Made by a program: the position numbers and the translations under genes. A stretch of DNA of 64,000 nucleotides from Actinospica sp035493475 (lineage in GTDB: Bacteria > Actinomycetota > Actinomycetes > Streptomycetales > Catenulisporaceae). The stretch lies in assembly GCA_035493475.1 (NCBI GenBank), contig DATJIF010000112.1, forward strand, positions 178,583-242,582, read 5' to 3'. The notes below the pieces were generated by a model, which was not told the DNA's origin, did no database searches, and worked only from the letters and a program-made list of their open reading frames with translations. Below are positions 37,584 to 46,091 of the stretch, piece after piece. Within the stretch, counting starts at the first letter, position 1. Each line of letters opens with the position of its first letter.

Positions 37584-39221
37584 TCACACTCGGGAGCGCC
37601 CGTAGAGCGCGTCTGCGACGAGGTCCATGTCCGCGAGCAGTCCGGCCTGAGCGCGCCGCACCTCGTCGAGCGGCAGTCGCGCCGAAAGATCAGAACCCTG
37701 CTGCTGCGCGCCGCCGGCCCAGCGCGCGCCCTCCTCGGCGACTCGCAGCGCCGCCTCGCGGGCGAAGATCCGGCTGACCGCGGCCAGCACGTCCGGGCCG
37801 AACCGGCGGTCGGCCTTGGCGCCGAGCGCGCCCTCGGCCGCCGCGGCGGCGCGCCGGGCCAACGCGGCCGAGCCCTCCGCGTACGCGATCAGCTCGCCGA
37901 GGCGCAGCAGCACGTGCTGGCTGCGGGTGAGCCGGCCGACGCGGCAGGCCTCGAGCACCGCGGCGAGGCAGTCGAGGGCGAGGGCGGCGATGTGCGCGCC
38001 CTGAGCCGGATCGAGCCCGCGCAGCGCGCCCGCCGCGTCCCGGTAGTGGGCGCCCCCGGTCTTGAGGTGCTCCTGCCAGCGGTCGCGGGCGACCGTCATC
38101 TCCATGATCTCCGAGGTGCCCTCGTAGATCCTGGTGATCCGGACATCCCGCTTGATCTTCTCGACCATATAAGGGCGCGTATAGCCGTAGCCGCCGTGGG
38201 CCTGGATCGCGGCGTCCGCCGCGGCGTCGCCCGCCTCGGTCGCCAGGTACTTCGCGATCGCGCCCTCGGTGTTCAGGCCGCCGGCGCCGGAGTCGAGCGC
38301 GGACGCGGTCTCCTCGACGAACGCGCGGGCCGCCTCGAGCCGCACCGCGTGCGGCACGATGAGCTTGTGCGTGAAGCCCTGCTTCTCGGACAGCGGGGTG
38401 CCGCCCTGGATCCTGGCGGCCGAGTACTCGATCGCCCGGTCGAGCGCCGACCAGCCGCCGCCCAGGCCGAAGGCCGCGACCATGAGGCGGGTGTATCCGA
38501 ACACGAGCTGCGCCTGGACGAGACCGAGCCCCTCGCGCAGCCCGACCAGGTTCTCCGCCGGGACCACCACGTCGTCGAGGAAGAGCGCCGCGGTGTTCGA
38601 CAGCCGGATCCCGTGCTTGTCCTCGGGCGGGGCGCTGGAGAATCCCGGCGCGCCCCGCTCCACGACGAACCACGAAGGTCCGCCGGGCGCCAGGGCCAGG
38701 ACGGTGTACACGTCCGCGATCGATCCGTTGCTGATCCACTGCTTGCGCCCGTGGATCCGGTAGGAGGCGCCGCCGTCGATCGGGATCGCGGTGGTCAGCA
38801 GCGCGCCCAGATCGCTGCCGGCCTCCGGCTCCGTCGCGCCGTACGCGAACAGCGCCCCCTCCGCGCAGATCCGCGAGAGCCAGACCTTCTTCTGCTCCGG
38901 AGTGCCGCCGAACAGGATCGGGTCGGCGCCCAGGAACGTCGCGAACACGGAGGTCGCCAGCCCGATGTCGGTGCGTGCCAGGCGTTCGCAGATGCGGTAC
39001 GCGTCGAACGCGCCGCCGCCCATCCCGCCGTACTCCTCCGGGAAGAAGGCCAGCTGCACGCCGAGATCCTCCCCGCACATCGCGCGCACCGTCTCCTCGG
39101 GGCAGGTGTCCTCGTGGTCGAGTTCCAGCCGCCGTTCCCCGGGCAGCGCGTCCTCGGTGAAGTCGTCGAGCGCGCCGAGCATCAGGTCGAGCGCGATCGC
39201 GTCCAGGCCGGCGGCGTTCAC
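37584..39221 (-). CDS. Acyl-CoA dehydrogenase
   Basis: Flavin acyl-CoA dehydrogenase of 545 residues, longer than the common 380 and like very-long-chain forms with a C-terminal extension of about 150 residues. I see FPEEYGGMGGG, FAYGATEPEAGSDLG (flavin/substrate loop), GRKQWISNGSIADVYTV, QAHGGYGYTRPYMVEKIKRD, and RIYEGTSEIMEM with the catalytic Glu. GTG 39221 overlaps the etfA stop (GTGA). Directly beside ETF genes and before the megasynthase, it may introduce a double bond into, or (running in reverse) reduce, the synthase product. Direction is not decidable from sequence. Confidence 0.9.
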   Translation of the reverse strand: MNAAGLDAIALDLMLGALDDFTEDALPGERRLELDHEDTCPEETVRAMCGEDLGVQLAFFPEEYGGMGGGAFDAYRICERLARTDIGLATSVFATFLGADPILFGGTPEQKKVWLSRICAEGALFAYGATEPEAGSDLGALLTTAIPIDGGASYRIHGRKQWISNGSIADVYTVLALAPGGPSWFVVERGAPGFSSAPPEDKHGIRLSNTAALFLDDVVVPAENLVGLREGLGLVQAQLVFGYTRLMVAAFGLGGGWSALDRAIEYSAARIQGGTPLSEKQGFTHKLIVPHAVRLEAARAFVEETASALDSGAGGLNTEGAIAKYLATEAGDAAADAAIQAHGGYGYTRPYMVEKIKRDVRITRIYEGTSEIMEMTVARDRWQEHLKTGGAHYRDAAGALRGLDPAQGAHIAALALDCLAAVLEACRVGRLTRSQHVLLRLGELIAYAEGSAALARRAAAAAEGALGAKADRRFGPDVLAAVSRIFAREAALRVAEEGARWAGGAQQQGSDLSARLPLDEVRRAQAGLLADMDLVADALYGRSRV

Positions 39222-40174
39222 GAGCGCCTCCCGATCTCCTCGAGCAGCGCGGGGATGACCGAGAACAGGTCGCCGACCACGCCGAAGTCGGCCGTCTGGA
39301 AGATCGGCGCCTTCGGATCGGTGTCGATCGCGACGATCGTGCGCGAGCTCTGCATGCCGGCCCGGTGCTGGATCGCCCCGGAGATGCCAGCCGCGAGGTA
39401 GAGCTGGGGCGAGACGGTCTTGCCGGTCTGCCCGACCTGGTACTCCCGCGGATACCAGTGTTCGTCGGTCGCGCCCCGGGAGGCGCCGACCGCGCCGTGG
39501 AAGGCGTCGGCGAGCTGCTCGATGAGCGCGAAACCCTCCGCCGAGCCGACCCCGCGGCCGCCGGAGACCACGATGTCCGCCTCCGTGAGCGCGGGCCGCT
39601 TCCCGCCGGGCAGCGGCGTGTGCGCGACGACGCGGGCGGCGCTCAACTCGTGCCCGGCAGCGGGCTCGATCCGCTCCACGCGCGGCTTCGCGGGCGCGGC
39701 CTGCGAGCGGACCGCGCCGGGACGGACGGTGATCACGACGATCTCGCCCACCCCCTCGCTGCGCACGATCCAGGCGCCCGCCGCCACCGACTGCACCGCC
39801 ACCGGACCCGGTTCGACGTCCACGGCGTCGGTGAGGATCCCGCAGTCCAGCCGGACCGCCACCCGCCCGGCGAGCCGCTTGCCCTCGGGACCGGTGCCGA
39901 TCAGCACGGCGCACGGCTGCTCCCACCGGGCGGCCTCGCTGATCGCCGCCGCCTGCGCCGCGGGTTCCGCCACGTTCCCGTAGCAGTAGACGACCGCCGC
40001 GCCGTACTCGGCGAGTCGGCCGATCACCGCCTCGTCCGGCTCAGCGCCGACCACCGCGACCGGCTCACCGAGCCGCCGGGCGAGCGTGAGGAGTTCGAGC
40101 GTTGACGTGGTGAGGCCGTCTTTCGCGCCATTGTCGTTCCCGACGCGTTCGGCGAAGACCAGGAAAGAAGGCAT
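39218..40174 (-). CDS. etfA: Electron transfer flavoprotein alpha subunit
   Basis: A 318-residue ETF alpha subunit carrying the FAD that accepts electrons from acyl-CoA dehydrogenase. The C-terminal FAD domain is clear: DIVVSGGRGVGSAEGF, VGASRGATDEHWYPREYQVGQTGKTVSPQLY, GISGAIQHRAGMQSS and VAIDTDPKAPIFQTADFGVVGDL. It is the partner of the adjacent beta subunit (15 nt upstream) and is coupled to the dehydrogenase by a GTGA overlap. It is probably a dedicated copy for this operon, since its neighbours are the dehydrogenase and megasynthase. Confidence 0.93.
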   Translation of the reverse strand: MPSFLVFAERVGNDNGAKDGLTTSTLELLTLARRLGEPVAVVGAEPDEAVIGRLAEYGAAVVYCYGNVAEPAAQAAAISEAARWEQPCAVLIGTGPEGKRLAGRVAVRLDCGILTDAVDVEPGPVAVQSVAAGAWIVRSEGVGEIVVITVRPGAVRSQAAPAKPRVERIEPAAGHELSAARVVAHTPLPGGKRPALTEADIVVSGGRGVGSAEGFALIEQLADAFHGAVGASRGATDEHWYPREYQVGQTGKTVSPQLYLAAGISGAIQHRAGMQSSRTIVAIDTDPKAPIFQTADFGVVGDLFSVIPALLEEIGRRS

Positions 40175-40189
40175 GGCGGATCCCGAGGG

Positions 40190-40978
40190 CTAGGGTTGCG
40201 GAAGGAGTTTGCGGCCGGCGAGGAAGTCGGCCAGCGCCGCGGCCGCGACCTCCGAGTCGCCGATGATCGTGCCCGCGGCGCGAGCCGGCCCGGCGCCGAT
40301 CGCGCGCACCGCGGTGGCTGCCCCGGCGGAGCCGACCAGCGCGGGCTCGATGCCGAGGTCCGCCAGGGACCAGACCTGCACGGGCTTGCGGCGTGCGGCG
40401 ACGATGTTCCGGAACGTCGGATATCGGGCCTCGCCGATCTGATCGGTGACCGAGACCAGCGCCGGGAGGGCGGCCTCGATCTGCTCGACCGCGTGGTCGG
40501 TGTGCCGGGTGATGCGCACGGTGCCGTCGACGACGCCCAACTCGCCGGCGAATGCCAGCTCGGGCAGCCCGAGGCGTTCCGCGACCATGCTCGGAACCAC
40601 GGACATCTCCGCGTCGGTCGAGCCCATCCCGCACAGTACGAGGTCGAATCCGCAGCGTTCGAGTGCCACGGCGAGCACCAGCGAGGTCGCGAGGGCGTCA
40701 GAACCGTGCAAAGCGTCGTCGAGGACGTGCACCGCGTCGTCGCCGCCGATGGCCAGCGCCTTGCTCAGCGCTTCCGTGGCCGAGGACGGCCCCATGGTCA
40801 GATAGGTGACCTGCTCCGCCACACCGGCCTCGCGCAGCCGCACGGCCTGCTCCACGGCGTACTCGTCCAGTTCCGAAAGCTGCCCGTCCACACTGTCGCG
40901 GGCGAGCGTGTGATCGGCGCTGAAGCCGGTATCGGCGGCGGACGCGGGTACCGACTTGATCAGGCATATGATCTTCAT
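40190..40978 (-). CDS. etfB: Electron transfer flavoprotein beta subunit
   Basis: A 262-residue ETF beta subunit, which binds AMP and forms a heterodimer with the alpha subunit. It starts MKIICLIKSVPAS and includes the family signature region ELDEYAVEQAVRLRE, FDLVLCGMGSTDAEMSVVPSMVAERLG and the C-terminal GxDxxK-like QVWSLADLGIEPA. ATG 40978 is preceded by GGGAGG with 6-nt spacing. It is the first gene of a five-gene - strand operon (etfB, etfA, acyl-CoA dehydrogenase, megasynthase, carboxylase) of about 16 kb with gaps of 15 nt or less. Confidence 0.93.
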   Translation of the reverse strand: MKIICLIKSVPASAADTGFSADHTLARDSVDGQLSELDEYAVEQAVRLREAGVAEQVTYLTMGPSSATEALSKALAIGGDDAVHVLDDALHGSDALATSLVLAVALERCGFDLVLCGMGSTDAEMSVVPSMVAERLGLPELAFAGELGVVDGTVRITRHTDHAVEQIEAALPALVSVTDQIGEARYPTFRNIVAARRKPVQVWSLADLGIEPALVGSAGAATAVRAIGAGPARAAGTIIGDSEVAAAALADFLAGRKLLPQP

Positions 40979-41210
40979 CCACTGCCTCCCAGCCGGAGTA
41001 GGGCACTACGCGGTGACCCTAGTCAGGGATCGCACTCGCGGACACGGCCATGAATCCCAGCCTCGTACGGACCTTGGGCCCTTTACCGCGGGCGACATTC
41101 GCAGTGGACTGGAATGCGCTTTCGCCCGCGGTCGCCGGGACCGCGAGCACGATCATGTCGGCCCTGGCGGCCCGCGCCGCGAAGCAGCACGACAGCGCAC
41201 GACCAGAGGG

Positions 41211-41226
41211 TGTGACCCAAGTCACA
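41211..41226. promoter_or_regulatory. CRP/FNR-family operator palindrome
   Basis: TGTGACCCAAGTCACA is a perfect 16-bp interrupted palindrome and fits TGTGA-N6-TCACA, the consensus for cAMP-receptor-protein family regulators, which are conserved in Streptomyces and mycobacteria. It overlaps the -35 box of the 41313 gene, a position expected to repress or modulate that promoter. A related, weaker copy (GTGACCCTAGTCAG, 41013-41026) overlaps the etfB -10 element. Confidence 0.6.
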
Positions 41227-41241
41227 GCGTCCAATTAGAAT
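41212..41241 (+). promoter_or_regulatory. Promoter of the F420-type oxidoreductase gene
   Basis: -35 GTGACC (41212-41217), 18-nt spacer and -10 TAGAAT (41236-41241). The -10 is a perfect match to TAGRRT and the -35 matches TTGAC at four of five core positions. The predicted start lies about 65 nt before the ATG at 41313, within or just after the TetR-type palindrome. Confidence 0.55.
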
Positions 41242-41256
41242 ACCGAACCACTCGGT
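41242..41256. promoter_or_regulatory. TetR-type operator palindrome
   Basis: ACCGA-ACCAC-TCGGT, an inverted repeat with 5-bp arms immediately downstream of the -10 hexamer, where a bound repressor would block the transcription start. The TetR gene at 42046 lies two genes along the same transcript and is the likely ligand-responsive repressor. Confidence 0.5.
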
Positions 41257-41312
41257 TTGGTTATTCCGAGCGGACGCCGACCGGCGCCCCGCTCACCGGA
41301 AGGAACACGCCC

Positions 41313-42011
41313 ATGCGCTACGCAGTACTCGGCACCGGCGCCGTCGGCCGGACCATCGCCGCCAAGCTCGCCGCACTCGGCCACGACGTGGTCGTCGGCA
41401 CCCGCGACCCGCAGGCCACGCTCGCCCGCAGCGAACCCGACGGCTACGGCAACGCGCCGTTCGCCGCCTGGCAGCAGGAGAACCCCCAGGTCCGCCTGGC
41501 CGCCTTCGCCGAGGCCGCCACGTCCGCCGACACGGTGGTCAACGCCACGTCCGGCGGCTCGTCCCTGGAGGTGCTGGCGGCGGCCGGTGCCGAGAACCTG
41601 GCCGGCAAGATCGTCGTCGACATCGCCAACCCGCTGGACTCCTCCACCGGGATGCCGCCGTCGCTCGACCCGGTCAACACCGACAGTCTCGGTGAGCAGA
41701 TCCAGCGCGCCCACCCCGAAGCCAAGGTCGTCAAGACGCTCAACACCATGAACGCGGCCGTCATGGTCGACCCGTCCCGCGTGCCCGGCGAGCACACCGT
41801 GTTCGTCTCCGGCGACGACGCCGAGGCGAAGAAGCGCACCACCGACCTGCTCGTCTCCTTCGGCTGGCCGCGGACCGACGTCATCGACCTCGGCGACATC
41901 AGCACCGCCCGCGGCGCCGAGATGCTGCTGCCGATCTGGCTGCGCCTGTGGGGAGCCCTCGGCCACGCCGAGTTCAACTTCCACATCGCCGGCGCCCGCC
42001 GCAACGCCTGA
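41313..42011 (+). CDS. NADPH-dependent F420 reductase-like oxidoreductase
   Basis: A 232-residue NADP-binding protein of the coenzyme F420-dependent oxidoreductase type (Fno/PF03807-like). It begins MRYAVLGTGAVGRTIAAKLA with a GxGxxG NADP loop, followed by VVVGTRDP, VVNATSGGSS, KIVVDIANPLD and KVVKTLNTMNAAVM. It may shuttle hydride between NADPH and F420, or act as a simple NADP oxidoreductase; F420 contacts cannot be proven from sequence. ATG 41313 follows AAGGA with good spacing. Its promoter carries CRP-like and TetR-like sites, and the next gene is a TetR regulator. Confidence 0.82.
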   Translation: MRYAVLGTGAVGRTIAAKLAALGHDVVVGTRDPQATLARSEPDGYGNAPFAAWQQENPQVRLAAFAEAATSADTVVNATSGGSSLEVLAAAGAENLAGKIVVDIANPLDSSTGMPPSLDPVNTDSLGEQIQRAHPEAKVVKTLNTMNAAVMVDPSRVPGEHTVFVSGDDAEAKKRTTDLLVSFGWPRTDVIDLGDISTARGAEMLLPIWLRLWGALGHAEFNFHIAGARRNA

Positions 42012-42045
42012 GCAACCGGCCCGAAGCCCTTATCGTGGTGCGGGC

Positions 42046-42639
42046 ATGGACACGACAGCGAAGACTCCGGGGCGCCCCAGAGACGCCGACAAGGAAAGCG
42101 CCATCCTGAGCTCGGCGCTGACCCTGTTGGCGTCGAAGGGCTATACGCGCATGACGCTCGATCAGGTCGCCGTGGCCGCGGGGGTGAGCAAGTCCACCAT
42201 CTTCCTGCGCTGGAAGACCAAGGCCGACCTGGTCACCGCCGCGCTGGCGGCGGCGCGCATGGTCGGCGCACCCGCCCCGTCAGGCGACGTGCGGACAGAC
42301 CTGGTGGCGATCCTCGAAGACTTCGCGGCGACCATCAACCGCGTGAACGGTATGGCCCTGATCGGCACCTGCCTGGCCGAGGAGGCCCACACGCCCGAAC
42401 TGCTCGGCCTGCTGCGCGAACGCACGGTTCTGCCTCGACGGGCACTGCTGCACGCGGCACTCGAGCAGGCCCGCGACCGCGGAGAACTCCGCGAAGACGC
42501 CGATCTCGAAGCAGCCGCCTCGATGCTACTCGGGCCGTTCTACGCCGATTACATGGCACGCAGCGCACCTCGGTCCGGCTGGGCCGAACAGGCAGTCGAT
42601 CTCGTGCTCGCCGGGCTGCGGCGCGTCGCCGATCAATAG
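42046..42639 (+). CDS. TetR-family transcriptional regulator
   Basis: A 197-residue TetR repressor. The helix-turn-helix is in the first 65 residues: KESAILSSALTLLASKGY, then MTLDQVAVAAGVSKSTIFLRW and KADLVTAAL. The ligand-binding C-terminal domain includes TCLAEEAHTPELL. It starts 34 nt after the oxidoreductase stop and is probably cotranscribed and autoregulated through the palindrome at 41242-41256, a common arrangement for redox-related oxidoreductases with a linked TetR. The effector is unknown. Confidence 0.9.
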   Translation: MDTTAKTPGRPRDADKESAILSSALTLLASKGYTRMTLDQVAVAAGVSKSTIFLRWKTKADLVTAALAAARMVGAPAPSGDVRTDLVAILEDFAATINRVNGMALIGTCLAEEAHTPELLGLLRERTVLPRRALLHAALEQARDRGELREDADLEAAASMLLGPFYADYMARSAPRSGWAEQAVDLVLAGLRRVADQ

Positions 42640-42708
42640 TCGAGAGCGCGGCCAGGGATCACCGAGGTGTCGAAGGGCCGCAGTAGTCGGATTCAGGAGG
42701 TGGATCGC

Positions 42709-43944
42709 ATGGAGCAGCCGGTCTCGACGCGTCCCGCAAACCCGCTCGAGGAGTTCTCGCTCGAGCAGTTGCGGCGGCGCAAGAGCATGAAGTGGCGCAC
42801 GTATCCGGCGGACGTGCTGCCCCTGTGGGTGGCGGAGATGGACGTCCGCCTCGCCCCCGAGATCGCCGACGCGCTGCGCGACACCCTCGAAACCGGCGAC
42901 ACCGGATACCCGTACGGCACCGAACTCGCCGAGTCGCTGGCCGGTTTCGCCGCGCGGCGGTGGGGCTGGGACGGGGTCTCGATCGAGCGTTCCGCGGTCA
43001 TCCCGGACGTGATGATGGGCGCGGCCCAGGTGCTTCGGCTGGTCACGGACCCCGGTGACCCGGTCGTCGTCAACTCCCCCGTGTACGCGCCGTTCTACGC
43101 CTTCATCACGCACGAAGACCGGCGGGCCGTCGAAGCGCCGCTCGGGGCGGACGGCCGGCTCGACCTCGACACGCTGGAGGAGACGTTCCGGCGGCTCCGG
43201 GAGCAGGCCACGACCGGCAAGATCGCCTACCTGCTGTGCAACCCGCACAACCCGACCGGCACGGTGCACACCGCGCAGGAGCTCTCCGGCGCGGCGGCGC
43301 TGGCACGGCGCTACGGGATCCGTGTCGTCGCCGACGAGATCCACGCGCCGCTCGTGCTGCCGGGTGCCCGGTTCACGCCGTACCTCAGCGTGCCCGGAGC
43401 CGAGGACGCGTTCTCGCTGATGTCGGCGACGAAGGGCTGGAACATCGCCGGAATCAAGGCCGCTCTCGCCCTGGCGGGACCCGACGCGGTCGCCGACCTG
43501 AGGCGGATGCCCCCTGAGGTCAACCTCGGCGCGAGCTACCTCGGCGTGATCGCCCACACGGCGGCTTATCGGCACGGGGAGCGTTGGCTCGACGCGCTGC
43601 TGTCCGGGCTCGAGGAGAACCGCGCCCTGCTCGGCGAGCTCATCGCCGAGCACCTGCCGGGAATTCGCTACATACGGCCCGAGGGGACGCACCTGGCGTG
43701 GCTCGACTGCCGCTCGCTCGGCCTGGACGCGGAGCACGAGGGGCCGGGACTGCCCGACGTTTCCTCGCTCGCCGGCCCGGCACGGCTCTTCTTCGAGCAC
43801 GGCAGAGTGGCGCTGTCGTCCGGCCACATCTTCGGCACGGGAGGAGCCGGGCACGTGCGGCTGAACTTCGCCACGTCCAAGGCGGTGCTGACCGAGGCTC
43901 TCGACCGCATGGGGCGAGCGGCCGACCGCCACGCGCAGGCGTGA
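42709..43944 (+). CDS. PatB/MalY-like PLP-dependent C-S lyase
   Basis: Fold-type I PLP enzyme of 411 residues, closest in character to PatB/MalY cystathionine beta-lyases. It has LPLWVAEMDVRLAPEI near the N-terminus (the WVADMDF-like hallmark), CNPHNPTGTVHTAQEL, VVADEIHAPLVLPG and the PLP lysine in SATKGWNIAG. The expected reaction is cleavage of a C-S bond to pyruvate, ammonia and a thiol, or a related aminotransferase reaction. ATG 42709 is preceded by AGGAGG at 42695-42700. It is followed, with a GTGA overlap, by a broken MocR-type regulator that may once have controlled it. Confidence 0.88.
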   Translation: MEQPVSTRPANPLEEFSLEQLRRRKSMKWRTYPADVLPLWVAEMDVRLAPEIADALRDTLETGDTGYPYGTELAESLAGFAARRWGWDGVSIERSAVIPDVMMGAAQVLRLVTDPGDPVVVNSPVYAPFYAFITHEDRRAVEAPLGADGRLDLDTLEETFRRLREQATTGKIAYLLCNPHNPTGTVHTAQELSGAAALARRYGIRVVADEIHAPLVLPGARFTPYLSVPGAEDAFSLMSATKGWNIAGIKAALALAGPDAVADLRRMPPEVNLGASYLGVIAHTAAYRHGERWLDALLSGLEENRALLGELIAEHLPGIRYIRPEGTHLAWLDCRSLGLDAEHEGPGLPDVSSLAGPARLFFEHGRVALSSGHIFGTGGAGHVRLNFATSKAVLTEALDRMGRAADRHAQA

Positions 43945-44510
43945 CACCTCCCCCGAACAGCCGCCTCGGTTGTATCGCCAACAGCGTGCGGGACCTGATG
44001 GCGGCGGGCGAACTCGCGCCGCAGGACGTGCTCCCACCGGTGCGCGCTCTCGCCGAGAAGCTGAACGCGAACCGGAACACCGTGGCCGCCGCCTACCGGC
44101 AACTGGTGACTGCCGGGCAGGCCGAGGAGCGCGGACGCGGTGGAACGATCGTCGCCGGGCTGCCGCAACTGGCCGGAGAAGGAGCCTGGTTCGGCAGCGG
44201 ACTGACGGACCTGGCCAGCGGCGACCCGGACTCCCAGCCGGATACTCGTCACGCACGGGGCGGTCGACGCGACCGAGCGGCTGCTGAACGCCTACCTGAT
44301 CCACGGCGACTCGGTCGCCGTCGACGAGCAGGGAATGCGCGGACGCGCTGCGAGCAGAAGTCGTGGTTCAGCGACCCGCGCTTTGTGGACGCGGTCGGCG
44401 CCAAGGCGCTGGCTGAGGCCGTGATGAGGACCATGGACTACGGCCACGATCTGGACAACGAGGAGATGCGCGCTGAGGCGCACCGCTTCCTGAGCAGCGA
44501 GGCCCAGTGA
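43941..44510 (+). pseudogene. Decayed GntR/MocR-family regulator
   Basis: GTG 43941 overlaps the C-S lyase stop. The first 70 codons encode a good GntR winged helix (ELAPQDVLPPVRALAEKLN, NRNTVAAAYRQLV). The aminotransferase-like domain then starts (TDLASGDPDSQ) but breaks off. From 44239 the +1 frame continues with MocR-like sequence RILVTHGAVDATERLLNAYL and HGDSVAVDEQG, so an internal deletion with a frameshift has occurred. After about 44340 the original frame reads an unrelated tail (FVDAVGAKALAEAVMRTMDY) that I do not recognise. This tail ends in a GTGA overlap with the next gene. Intact MocR proteins are about 450 residues. Confidence 0.7.
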
Positions 44511-45523
44511 CTGCATCTATCGAGACCATCGCACCGCGGTTTCCCTGCGTCTGCTGCGGGCACCGGGTCTTCCGCGACGGTGTCGGCTCGCACGAGATCT
44601 GCCCGGTCTGTTTCTGGGAGGACGACCTCATCCAAACGCGCTGGCCCAACTACACTGGCGGCGCGAACGAACTGTCGCTGATCGAATGTCAGCGCAACTA
44701 CCAGACCTTCGGCGCCAAGCAAGCACGCGTCATCAAACACGTGCGGCCGGCGGCAGAGTACGAACCGGTCGATGCCGGCTGGTACCCGCTCGGCCCGGCC
44801 TCCCTCGACTGCTTCGAACCCATCGGCGATCATTCGGAACGCTGGCCGACAGACCGGGACGTACTGTACTGGTGGCGCCCCACCTTCTGGCGCACCCAGC
44901 CACCACGTTGGGCCGGGTGGGGTGGCGCGGCGGACCTCACCGATTCCGAGAACTGGCGCGGTGGCTTCTACGAACTCGCCATCGAACTGGCCGACGAAAG
45001 CGATGAGCATCTCGCGCGCGTCTTGGCGGCGCTCTGGCACGTGGCCGGTATCGAGGGCTGCTACAGGCGCCGAACAGCAAGCCGCGACGAGTTCGAGGAT
45101 GTGCCGTGTACCGTCGCCGCGCTTGAGCAATACGGCCACCTGCACGCAACCGTGCACCTGCCCACCGGACAGCGCGTCGTGTGCGGCGCCGTGGCCATCC
45201 GCGGCGCGGGCGGAACCGACTGGCTCGACTTCTACCTGCCCATGGAAGCGCTCAGCCGCGCCGACCAGCGGGTCGGGGCCTTCCCCTTCGTGCCGGACGG
45301 CGCTCAATCCGCGCTCGATTGGCGCCGCCCCATCGATGACTGGCTCGCCGAGATCGCCACGGCGATCTTCCAGACCGACCCCTTCCGGCTTGCGCTGATC
45401 GGCCACGAAGTCTGCGGGGAAATCGACGCCGCGAGCCTCGACGGCAGGATTCCGGACCAGCGCTTCATCGGCTACCTCCTTCCCCGCGGCAGCCAACTCA
45501 CGTACACGGCCCCCAACCGCTGA
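44507..45523 (+). CDS. CPCC-domain cysteine-rich protein
   Basis: A 338-residue protein with an N-terminal CPCC-type zinc-ribbon-like domain (residues 1-65): FPCVCCGHRVF, GSHEICPVCFWEDDLIQ, GGANELSLIECQRNYQTFG. This matches the Cys-rich CPCC family, which is small in most bacteria. The remaining 270 residues are Trp-rich and soluble (WWRPTFWRTQPPRWAGWGG, WLDFYLPMEAL) and I cannot assign them. GTG 44507 overlaps the tail of the decayed regulator. The family's function is unknown to me; proposed links with toxin-immunity loci exist for similar proteins but nothing here proves it. Confidence 0.72.
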   Translation: MTASIETIAPRFPCVCCGHRVFRDGVGSHEICPVCFWEDDLIQTRWPNYTGGANELSLIECQRNYQTFGAKQARVIKHVRPAAEYEPVDAGWYPLGPASLDCFEPIGDHSERWPTDRDVLYWWRPTFWRTQPPRWAGWGGAADLTDSENWRGGFYELAIELADESDEHLARVLAALWHVAGIEGCYRRRTASRDEFEDVPCTVAALEQYGHLHATVHLPTGQRVVCGAVAIRGAGGTDWLDFYLPMEALSRADQRVGAFPFVPDGAQSALDWRRPIDDWLAEIATAIFQTDPFRLALIGHEVCGEIDAASLDGRIPDQRFIGYLLPRGSQLTYTAPNR

Positions 45524-45627
45524 ACGGTTTCCGTCGGACCCGAACCTCTCTGGGCACGTACGCGGTTGCCCTGCGTCCGCACTGATCGTTTCCCGGCCCG
45601 GCGGGCATTCAGTGGCCGTGGAGTCGA

Positions 45628-46071
45628 CTATGCCCCGAGGACTTGGGTGAGCTGGTCGATGAACTGTCGGCGCTCGGCAGGGCTGAGTGATGAGAGCAGT
45701 TCGGCGTTGGCCTGTTCGGCCAGATTCAGGCAGCGGTCGAGAGCCGCGGCGCCCTGCGAGGTCACTCGGATCGAGTTCTTGCGCCGGTCCCGCGGATCGG
45801 GGTCGCGCGCCACGTGCCCGGCCCGCTCGAGGTGGTTGAGAAGCAGCACCATGTCCTTGGCGTCGAACTCCAGGCGGCGTACCAGGTCCGCCTGCGACAG
45901 GGGGCCGTGCTGCGCGGCGGCGGCGAGGACTGCCAGATGCGCCAGGCTGAGTTCTTCCGCCGCGATGGCTCGGGCGACCAGATCCCGGCCGCGCGCGGCG
46001 ACGCGCCCGGTCAGCCAGCTCGGCAGGGACTGGATGCGATCGAGGGGCCGGGGCTGTTCGGTGGTGGCCAT
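45628..46071 (-). CDS. MarR-family transcriptional regulator
   Basis: A 147-residue winged-helix repressor of the MarR family. The DNA-binding part reads LSLAHLAVLAAAAQHGPLSQADLVRRLEF, then MVLLLNHLERAGHVARDPDPRDRRKNSIRVT, with the typical DPRDRR wing. It is divergent from the quinone-reductase-like gene; the 107-nt spacer holds two operator-like inverted repeats. It most likely represses itself and the reductase until a reactive small molecule binds. Confidence 0.9.
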   Translation of the reverse strand: MATTEQPRPLDRIQSLPSWLTGRVAARGRDLVARAIAAEELSLAHLAVLAAAAQHGPLSQADLVRRLEFDAKDMVLLLNHLERAGHVARDPDPRDRRKNSIRVTSQGAAALDRCLNLAEQANAELLSSLSPAERRQFIDQLTQVLGA

Positions 46072-46091
46072 GGGGGCATCCTACCGGAATT

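Larger units (their letters stand above)
40979..41312. other. Divergent regulatory region between etfB and the F420-type oxidoreductase
   Basis: This 334-nt gap holds no credible gene; short readings on both strands lack ribosome sites and domain character. It contains a TAGGGT -10-like element for etfB on the - strand (41016-41021), embedded in the partial palindrome GTGACCCTAGTCAG. For the + strand gene it holds a CRP-like palindrome, a -35/-10 pair and a TetR-type palindrome, listed separately. Confidence 0.6.

Noticed and set aside
41019..41238. Short open frames on both strands between etfB and the F420-type gene
   Set aside because: They lack ribosome sites and domain character and overlap clear promoter and operator elements.
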